From NCBI GenBank assembly GCA_020060625.1, contig JAGUZU010000115.1, positions 1 through 64,000 of the forward strand: a stretch of DNA of 64,000 nucleotides, given 5' to 3'. The notes beneath the pieces are model-generated. The model was not told where the DNA came from and made no database searches. It was given only the letters and a program-made list of their open reading frames with translations. Below are positions 57,476-64,000 of this stretch, in pieces. Positions within the stretch are counted from its first letter, which is position 1; each line of letters opens with the position of its first letter. Both the position numbers and the translations under genes were made by a program. Origin of the DNA: Anaerolineales bacterium (lineage in GTDB: Bacteria > Chloroflexota > Anaerolineae > Anaerolineales > Villigracilaceae).

Positions 57476-58267
57476 ATGAAAGGCAATAATAAGTTAGGCG
57501 CAATATTGGCTGTGGCTGGCATTCTGACCGGCTTGCTCGTGCTGTTTTTGATGGCAAGCATCTACCAGGTCAATATTGACGGAAAAATGGCGGGGGAACG
57601 CCCTGACGAAGCCATTACGGTGCGGATCGTATTTGCCATACTCGGCTGGCTGGGTGTTGCGGCGGGAGCGCTTTGGGTGATGGTGCTGTACGGTTTCCTG
57701 AACAAGGCAGGCTGGGCATGGTTTTGGGGGACGGTGGCGGCGACCATCCAAATTCTGGCGGGCTTCTTCCCCATCATCCCGCCATCCAGCATTGGTTTGC
57801 CCGCGCCGACCATGTGGGTGTTCATCATCGCGTTTGCGTTGTGGTTTGGGATGCTTTTGATTGGCGGCGTGAGCGGAAAGATCATCACGCTCGCATTCTT
57901 CAGCGGGCTGGCTTACGTGCTGACCTTCATTGACGGCGTCGGCGCGATCTCGCGCCACCAGACTGAGGCGAAGGGCTTTATCAGTTCGATGTATGCCATG
58001 TCGCAGATGGTGAATTGGTGGGGCGCGGCGGCTTGGGCGGTGTTCATCTTCGCGCTGGTGAAGGGAAAATCTTGGGCGCTGCCGTTGGGGGTCTTCGCAA
58101 CCGCCATGTCGATGTTTGGCGGATTCCCCGTCGGCGTGACCGATGTCGTCGTGAAAGGACGCTTCTCCATGTTCCTGGTCGCGCCGGTAATAAGCGCGGG
58201 GTTGCTCGTTTACCTGCTGCTTCCGTCCACGCGCAGGATGATCGAGGCGTGGAGCGCGGCAGCGTAG
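57476..58267 (+). CDS. Uncharacterised polytopic membrane protein, family B copy 2
   Basis: Tandem paralogue of the preceding CDS; SD aaggagg. Confidence 0.78.
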   Translation: MKGNNKLGAILAVAGILTGLLVLFLMASIYQVNIDGKMAGERPDEAITVRIVFAILGWLGVAAGALWVMVLYGFLNKAGWAWFWGTVAATIQILAGFFPIIPPSSIGLPAPTMWVFIIAFALWFGMLLIGGVSGKIITLAFFSGLAYVLTFIDGVGAISRHQTEAKGFISSMYAMSQMVNWWGAAAWAVFIFALVKGKSWALPLGVFATAMSMFGGFPVGVTDVVVKGRFSMFLVAPVISAGLLVYLLLPSTRRMIEAWSAAA

Positions 58268-58348
58268 AAAAAAGCCTGTAGATGGCTGGCAGGCGAAACG
58301 TCCGGCGTGAGGCGGTTGGAATCTGTCGAGTCAAGCGTGAACCAAATA

Positions 58349-58364
58349 TGTGATGTATGTCACA
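58349..58364 (+). promoter_or_regulatory. Crp-type palindrome
   Basis: TGTGATGTATGTCACA upstream of 58445. Confidence 0.75.
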
Positions 58365-58444
58365 GAATTTTGCGCGCAAGTTGTGTCATAATTCACTAAA
58401 GGCAACCGCGTGGAGTTGCCGCCAGTTTCAAAAAGGAGAATGTT

Positions 58445-59050
58445 ATGTTCACGCTTGACAACCTGTTTCTTTTGTTGACCGGCTTGATCGCCGCGTACCT
58501 GTGCTGGTACTTTTGGCAACGGTACAACCTGCATAAAGCGCTGCACAACCTCTATTATTTGATGGGGTTTGCAGTGCTTTTGGTTTCGGGGCTTTTGCTC
58601 ATTTTCCTCGGCTTGGGGATTTTGGCTTCGCCCTATGTGTTGACCGTCGCCAGCCTGATCCCGCTCGGCATTTCGATGGGATTGGCGGAGGAATACTTCC
58701 CGAAGTGGAAGAAAGCCTTTAAATGGTTTGCGGCGATTGGTTTCCTTGCCATCGCCATCACCAGCATCGGCGGGATGGATGCGTTGAAGAAGATTGCCGT
58801 GCCGTTGTTCCATGGTGTGGCGGGGTTGGTCATCTTCCTCGGTCCATTCTATGCGAAAGGCGCGCCGAAGGGATTCTTCTGGGTCGGCATCGGCGGCTTG
58901 TTGATCGGCTTGGGCGGGATTGCGCTGGCGTTCATTTCAATGGGCGCGCAATTGCTGTTCTTCAGCCCTGAGTTTGTGATGATGATCCTCACTCCCCTGC
59001 TTTTCCTGATGACGGGCGCGTTCGCAATCGGATTTGCGAAGAAAGGATAG
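58445..59050 (+). CDS. Uncharacterised polytopic membrane protein, family C copy 1
   Basis: Paralogous pattern to 62668-63273: LLLLTG, HGVAGxxIFLxP, VGxGGxLIGxGG. Confidence 0.72.
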   Translation: MFTLDNLFLLLTGLIAAYLCWYFWQRYNLHKALHNLYYLMGFAVLLVSGLLLIFLGLGILASPYVLTVASLIPLGISMGLAEEYFPKWKKAFKWFAAIGFLAIAITSIGGMDALKKIAVPLFHGVAGLVIFLGPFYAKGAPKGFFWVGIGGLLIGLGGIALAFISMGAQLLFFSPEFVMMILTPLLFLMTGAFAIGFAKKG

Positions 59051-59054
59051 ATTT

Positions 59055-59106
59055 TCCCTCACCCCTTGCCCCTCTCCCAATGGGAGAGGGGTTGGGGAGA
59101 GGGCGC
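59055..59106. repeat. LTPNPSP-type palindromic element, intergenic copy
   Basis: ccctcaccccttgcccctctcccaatgggagaggggttggggagaggg. Confidence 0.8.
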
Positions 59107-59143
59107 AAGTATTTGTCTTTTGTCAAAGACGGACAGGCTGATT

Positions 59144-59159
59144 TGTGATATTTTATACA
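59144..59159 (+). promoter_or_regulatory. Degenerate Crp-type site
   Basis: TGTGATATTTTATACA; left half consensus, right half ATACA rather than TCACA. Confidence 0.4.
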
Positions 59160-59193
59160 AAGGTCTGCCGCAATCATTTAGGAGACAATACCC

Positions 59194-60729
59194 ATGCAGT
59201 TTCTCAAAAACCGTTTCGATTACCTTTTCCGCTCCACGCGTGGACTGACACTGGTCGCCATTGCGGTGGTTTCCATTGTCACCGCCATCTTTGGCACACT
59301 TTCGGGACCGATGGTGGAATGGGGCATCAAGGATATCACCGTGCGCCTGCTTGGCATGAAGTTGGTGGAAGCCGAACGCGAGGGGCGCATCATCATGCTC
59401 TATCACACGATCGCGATGACCGTCACCGCCATCGAGGTCTATTTCATAACCGAAATGCTGCCGATGAAGCGCCACGAGCAGTCCATCGTCAATGGGACGA
59501 TTACAGTCGGCTACCTGACGGCGGTCGTTTTCGGCTTGCTCTTCGCCTATTGGGGTCACAACTTCACCTTTCACGGGTTGTTCCTCGTGGGGCAATCGCT
59601 GGTTTTCTTTGCAGGCATCCTGCTGACCATGGCGCTCAACCCCTGGCGGAAGGAATACCGCCTCGAAAAAGACTCGCCCTATGTCCGTTCCAAAGGCGGG
59701 TTGGATTTGGAGCGCATGGCATTCTTTGTCATGTCCATTGCCATGTTGGTTTCCGCCACCTTCGGCGCGGTGACAGGCTCATTCTGGGGCAACGGTCACG
59801 AAACCTTCCTTGGCGAAGACCTGATCCGCATGCCACACAAAACCGAATTGCAGAAAGCCATCATCGGACACCTGCACATCATGCTGACCCTGCTGGCAGT
59901 GGGCATTACTCTCATCGTCGGGCGCTGGGTCAAATTCAAGGGCATCTTGCAAAAGATCGCCATGCCGCTGATGGTGATCGGCATCATCGGCACCACCGCA
60001 GGCGCGCTTTCCGTCGTCTGGCTGGAATGGGCGCATACCATCATCTACGTCGGCTCGACCTTCATCATGCTGGCGGCGTTGATGTACGTCATCTACGCCT
60101 GGGACACACTCATCAAGGAAGGCACGGCGGGAATCAAAAAGCCCGGCTTTTTCCAAAAAATGGGAGCGCTGCTGAAGGACCCGCTCAAATTCGGTCCCGG
60201 CTGGCAGATGGTCTTCATGAATTTCACTGTCAGCGGCGTGGGTATTTTCATGGCGGTCAAACTGACGGAGATTTTCCGCGTTTGGCCCCATCGGGAGGAA
60301 CGCATCATCCTGACCGGTCATTGGCATATTCTCTCCGGGCTGATCGCCACCATCATCCTGATGTATTTCGCCGATCTTTCGGGGTTGAAGGGCAAAATTC
60401 GCCAATGGTTTGGCTGGCTCGTCATCATCATGTCTGACATTGCCTTCGCATCCGTGACCGTCTTCTCGATGAAGCGGCTCTTCGTCACCGAAGCCGAACA
60501 GCAAAGCATCGTCAACTGGTTGATGTTATTCACCGACATAGGCTTGGCGATGGTGCTGGTCGCGCTGGCGGTCTTCATGATTTGGAGGTTGTACGACTTG
60601 TTCCAAAAGAAAGGTCATTGGGCGAACGAATATGCAACGGAGCGAAGGATCAACGCGGAGGCGGAACTCGCGGAACAGAAGCGCAAACTCGAAGAACTTA
60701 ACGCCATCTTGAAGGAGGTGTCGAAATGA
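59194..60729 (+). CDS. Polytopic membrane protein with intramembrane His motifs (GHLH and GHWH)
   Basis: Many TM segments; MLYHTIAMTVTAIEVYF, IIGHLHIMLTLLAVG, WLEWAHTIIYVGS, LTGHWHILSGLIATI. Confidence 0.7.
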   Translation: MQFLKNRFDYLFRSTRGLTLVAIAVVSIVTAIFGTLSGPMVEWGIKDITVRLLGMKLVEAEREGRIIMLYHTIAMTVTAIEVYFITEMLPMKRHEQSIVNGTITVGYLTAVVFGLLFAYWGHNFTFHGLFLVGQSLVFFAGILLTMALNPWRKEYRLEKDSPYVRSKGGLDLERMAFFVMSIAMLVSATFGAVTGSFWGNGHETFLGEDLIRMPHKTELQKAIIGHLHIMLTLLAVGITLIVGRWVKFKGILQKIAMPLMVIGIIGTTAGALSVVWLEWAHTIIYVGSTFIMLAALMYVIYAWDTLIKEGTAGIKKPGFFQKMGALLKDPLKFGPGWQMVFMNFTVSGVGIFMAVKLTEIFRVWPHREERIILTGHWHILSGLIATIILMYFADLSGLKGKIRQWFGWLVIIMSDIAFASVTVFSMKRLFVTEAEQQSIVNWLMLFTDIGLAMVLVALAVFMIWRLYDLFQKKGHWANEYATERRINAEAELAEQKRKLEELNAILKEVSK

Positions 60730-61682
60730 AACGGACACTTTTCATCCTGACCATGCTTGCGTTGACCCTCGCCTCCTGCGGAAATGCCCCCAGCATTGGC
60801 TCCATTACGCCTCCCTTCATAGACCCGGGAATTGATCCTGAATCCTGGGCTTTGATCCCCGCTGGAGCCTTTCCCTATGGTCAGCACGACCATATCACCG
60901 AAGTTGACCATGACTACGAAATGATGGTCACGCCGGTCACCAACGAGCAATATGCCCGCTTCCTGAACGAAGCGCTGGCTGCAAGCGTGATAAGCGTCGG
61001 CGAGGTGGAAGTCGAAGCCGGAGAGCAGGTTTGGGTCGAAGTGGGAGCGCATGGTTTTTATCCCGGCGATCCCTACGACGGGTACAAGCACGAAGAGGAG
61101 ATCAAGCTCGGCGATAAACTCTACTTCCCCACCGAAGCGGATGGGGCGCGCGTCACGTTCGACGGGCAGACCTTCCGCGCCATCCATGAATACAGCAATC
61201 ATCCCGTTACGATGGTGACGTGGTTCGGCGCGAATGCCTACTGTGAATATTTCGGCTGGCGCCTGCCGAGCGAGATCGAATGGGAGAAAGCCGCGCGCGG
61301 CACGGAGTTGGTCGCAGAGCGCGGACATGGATTGCCCTTCCCCTGGGGCACGCACATCGAAGGCAACAACGCCAACTATTACTCGTCGTTCGACCTGTTC
61401 GAGAAGATGTTCGGCAAACTCGGCAACACCACGCCCGTCGGCTTTTTCAATGGAAATGTGTACGACGGCTACGAGACACTCGACTCCGCCTCGCCCTATG
61501 GACTATACGACATGGCTGGCAACGTCTGGCAATGGACGGGCGACGATTATCCCAAACAGCATTACCGCCACATGCGCGGCGGAAGTTTCTACTCGTACGA
61601 AGTTGACCTGCGCGTGTGGAAGTTCAACAGCGCGGGACCGCAGCATTACAGTCCGCAGGTCGGGTTCCGCTGTGCGCGGTGA
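60726..61682 (+). CDS. SUMF1/formylglycine-generating-enzyme-fold lipoprotein (NirV-like)
   Basis: Lipobox LTLASC; PVTNEQYARFLNEAL, WRLPSEIEWEKAARG, YDMAGNVWQWTGDDY, MRGGSFYS, VGFRCAR; ATGA-coupled to the upstream CDS. Confidence 0.85.
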   Translation: MKRTLFILTMLALTLASCGNAPSIGSITPPFIDPGIDPESWALIPAGAFPYGQHDHITEVDHDYEMMVTPVTNEQYARFLNEALAASVISVGEVEVEAGEQVWVEVGAHGFYPGDPYDGYKHEEEIKLGDKLYFPTEADGARVTFDGQTFRAIHEYSNHPVTMVTWFGANAYCEYFGWRLPSEIEWEKAARGTELVAERGHGLPFPWGTHIEGNNANYYSSFDLFEKMFGKLGNTTPVGFFNGNVYDGYETLDSASPYGLYDMAGNVWQWTGDDYPKQHYRHMRGGSFYSYEVDLRVWKFNSAGPQHYSPQVGFRCAR

Positions 61683-61686
61683 AGAA

Positions 61687-61774
61687 GTAAACATGTAGAC
61701 AGGTAAACAAGTAGACAGGTATACTTGCCGCCTGAACATGTGTACTTGTGTACGTGTATACCTGTCTACCTTTA
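61687..61774. repeat. 8-bp-period hairpin array
   Basis: GTAAACAT GTAGACAG GTAAACAA GTAGACAG GTATACTT GCCGCCTG AACATGTG TACTTGTG TACGTGTA TACCTGTC TACCTTTA. Confidence 0.88.
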
Positions 61775-61783
61775 GGAGTTACC

Positions 61784-62668
61784 ATGTCCATCGCCCAATC
61801 GCAAATCGTAAATCTGAAATCCAAAATCGGCGCCTACTGGGCGCTGACCAAACCCCTGCAATCGGGCTTGCTGCTTGCGACGGGATTGGCGGGTTATATG
61901 AGCGCGCGCTGCCCCGTTCTTAACATCGGCACGATTTTGGGATTGGCAATCAGCCTCTTCCTTGCCATTGCAGGCAGCACCGTCCTCAACATGTGGTGGG
62001 ACCGCGACATAGACGCCAAGATGGGGCGCACGCAAAAACGCGCCACCTCATCGGGCTTGGTAAGCGAAAACGAAGTCCTGCGCGTCGGTTTGCTCCTTTC
62101 GATAATCGGCGTCGGCTGGGCGGTTGCGATGGACGCGCTCTACGGGCTGATCGTCTTTGCAGGTCTGTTCTTCGATGTGGTCGTGTACAGCATCTGGCTC
62201 AAACGCCGCACCGCCTGGAGCATCGTCTGGGGCGGCGTTTCGGGCGCCATGCCCATCCTCGCGGGGCGCGCGCTCGGTCTTGGCTTTATTGACTGGATCG
62301 GCATCACCCTCGCGTTCGGCGTCCTCCTCTGGATACCCACCCACACGCTCACCTTCAGCATGAAATTCGCCAAAGACTACGAAGCCGCCTGCGTGCCAAC
62401 CTTCCCCTCCGCCTACGGTCTGACCGCCACCCGCATAACGATTGCCGTTTCATCCGTGCTGGCGGCGGCGGCAATGGTCGTGGCGGGTTACGGCATCGGC
62501 ATGGCATGGGGCTTCCTGCGATTGCTTGGCGTGCTTTCGGCGGGGCTGCTCATACTTGCCCTCGTGATGACCTTCCGCCCATCCGAGCGCGTCAACTTCG
62601 GTTTGTTCAAATATGCATCCATCTACATGCTCGCCGCGATGATCCTGGTTGTGCTTGAGGTCATGTGA
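61784..62668 (+). CDS. ctaB: Protoheme IX farnesyltransferase (heme O synthase)
   Basis: UbiA fold: AGSTVLNMWWDRDIDAKMGRTQKRATSSG, WSIVWGGVSGAMPILAGRA. Confidence 0.9.
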   Translation: MSIAQSQIVNLKSKIGAYWALTKPLQSGLLLATGLAGYMSARCPVLNIGTILGLAISLFLAIAGSTVLNMWWDRDIDAKMGRTQKRATSSGLVSENEVLRVGLLLSIIGVGWAVAMDALYGLIVFAGLFFDVVVYSIWLKRRTAWSIVWGGVSGAMPILAGRALGLGFIDWIGITLAFGVLLWIPTHTLTFSMKFAKDYEAACVPTFPSAYGLTATRITIAVSSVLAAAAMVVAGYGIGMAWGFLRLLGVLSAGLLILALVMTFRPSERVNFGLFKYASIYMLAAMILVVLEVM

Positions 62669-63273
62669 TGAAACTATCCCCTTCCGACCGCGTTCTGCTC
62701 CTGCTTACAGGCATCCTTGCCGGGTATCAAGTCGCAGTCGGCATAGACGGCTTCGACACGCTGCCCATCATTGCCTACACCGTCGGCTTTGGCGTTCTAC
62801 TCGTGGCGGGATTATTGATCTTCATCCTCGGCTTCGATGTGCTGGATTCGCCCCTCGTGGTCATCGTCTCGACGATCATCCCGCTCAGCCTTGCGACTGG
62901 GCTCGCCTGGCAGTACCTCGCCTCCTATCGGACCTCGTACCTGGTCTTCGCCATTGTCAGTTTCCTCGCCGTGATCTTGACCCGCGCGATTCCCATGCGG
63001 AACAAGTTCCCCGTTTTCGTTCTCGCCGTCACACACGGCGTGGCAGGCATGACGATATTCCTGCTTCCCATCATTCTCTCCATTCAGGGAAAAACTCCGC
63101 CACTGTTCGCACTGGTCGGTGTGGGCGGCGCATTGATCGGCGTGGGCGGGCTGCTGTTATCGTTTCTGAAAACAGGCAAACCGATCTTATCGAGGGAAAT
63201 AATTTTGAAATTATTCCCCGCCCTGCTTCTGCTGACAACGGCGTTTTTCGTGGCAGGTTTCAAATTCGGGTAA
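62668..63273 (+). CDS. Uncharacterised polytopic membrane protein, family C copy 2
   Basis: Paralogue of 58445-59050. Confidence 0.72.
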   Translation: MKLSPSDRVLLLLTGILAGYQVAVGIDGFDTLPIIAYTVGFGVLLVAGLLIFILGFDVLDSPLVVIVSTIIPLSLATGLAWQYLASYRTSYLVFAIVSFLAVILTRAIPMRNKFPVFVLAVTHGVAGMTIFLLPIILSIQGKTPPLFALVGVGGALIGVGGLLLSFLKTGKPILSREIILKLFPALLLLTTAFFVAGFKFG

Positions 63274-63278
63274 CGCGC

Positions 63279-63317
63279 AAACCCTAAAGGTTTTGGAAAC
63301 CTTTAGGGTTTATTTTT
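63279..63317 (+). terminator. Intrinsic terminator
   Basis: aaaccctaaaggttttggaaacctttagggttt followed by attttttga. Confidence 0.85.
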
Positions 63318-63332
63318 TGAAAGGAGTACAAA

Positions 63333-64000
63333 ATGTCCACAAATAGTTTCTTCGCAAAGTTCCTTCGTTTCATCGGCATCCTGCTGATGGGGTTGACGGG
63401 CGGAGTAACTCTGCTCGGCGGCATCGGCACGACCTGCGCCGCGCTCTTCCCCACCAACTATGAAAGCATGGCGGCGCTCGCGCCCTTACAATGGTTGTAC
63501 ATCCTGTTCGTCATAACAGGGATTGCCATTGGGGTTTGGGGAATTTGGGCGACCATCAAACTCGTAAAGGGGATGTCTGACTCCTACAAAATGAGCCTTC
63601 AGGCATTGGTCGCAGGCGTGGTCATTGGATTCATTCACATCTACACTTCACGCGCCTTGCGCGGCGCGTCCATGCCGGTGGATGCGGTGGTGTACATCAC
63701 CATGCTGACGCTGGTCATCTTCCTGCTTTTCCGCATCCCGTCCATCTGGCAGGGCGTGGACTTCACGAAAGCCAGGACGAAAGATAACCTGCCCGCAGGC
63801 GGGGCAACAGCGATCTCGCTTGGAATCATGACGCTCACGATCCAATACACGATGGCTTCCACGCATACCTGGGGCGGCGTGAACTATGCGGATGTCTTCA
63901 ACACGTCCATGACGATCATTGGGGTTGGGTTATTGCTCTTGGGGGTGGGACTCTTCGTCGGCGCGGCGAAGGTTTGGGAAACAGGAAACAGGCTTCAAGT
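63333..64000 (+). CDS. Polytopic membrane protein, truncated by window edge
   Basis: Open frame MSTNSFFAKFLRFIGILLMGLTGGVTLLGGIGTTCAALFP... to the window end; SD gaaaggag. Absent from the ORF track because it has no stop. Confidence 0.7.
   Translation, partial: MSTNSFFAKFLRFIGILLMGLTGGVTLLGGIGTTCAALFPTNYESMAALAPLQWLYILFVITGIAIGVWGIWATIKLVKGMSDSYKMSLQALVAGVVIGFIHIYTSRALRGASMPVDAVVYITMLTLVIFLLFRIPSIWQGVDFTKARTKDNLPAGGATAISLGIMTLTIQYTMASTHTWGGVNYADVFNTSMTIIGVGLLLLGVGLFVGAAKVWETGNRLQ

Noticed and set aside
59145-60437. 430-aa His/Arg-rich ORF overlapping the GHxH membrane protein
   Set aside because: Out-of-frame reading of the same strand; the alternative frame has clear TM helices, a proper start and ATGA coupling to the next gene.
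59194-60729. Calling the GHxH protein a heme-copper oxidase or NO reductase
   Set aside because: Only an HxH resemblance is visible; the CuB/FeB ligands and other HCO motifs were not found, so only a hypothesis is reported.

Overview
The window is a 64 kb stretch of a Chloroflexota/Anaerolineae-like genome (lineage inferred from gene content; not checked by search). It opens with the 5' part of a 16S rRNA gene on the minus strand, with a near-consensus promoter. Housekeeping genes follow: recR-ybaB-dnaX, prmA, DUF190-crcB, hrcA-grpE-dnaK-dnaJ with a CIRCE element, a Fur/PerR-like regulator with a P1B-4-type metal ATPase, lon, folC, murJ, rimO, a RodZ-like gene, rplI and lysA. Signalling genes (Ser/Thr kinase-TolB, GAF/PAS adenylate cyclase, GGDEF) and three toxin-antitoxin-like loci are interspersed. 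The right end (about 47-64 kb) is an accessory-looking cluster: two Crp/Fnr regulators, several paralogous uncharacterised polytopic membrane proteins, a duplicated FmdE-like lipoprotein, a NapH/NosR-like polyferredoxin, a His-rich (GHxH) membrane protein, a SUMF1/NirV-like lipoprotein and heme O synthase. At least three of these genes have TGTGA-N6-TCACA palindromes upstream. The most unusual signal is not a gene. Many spacers, and a few coding regions, contain degenerate tandem arrays with a strict 7- or 8-bp period, often as two complementary arms. They occur alongside at least three other palindromic repeat families that also enter coding sequence. Decayed or rearranged loci include a glycosyltransferase remnant, an ABC ATPase-permease deletion fusion, a vapC with an in-frame TGA, and a MNT/HEPN module flanked by a 35-bp duplication of the 5' end of a DUF503 gene.
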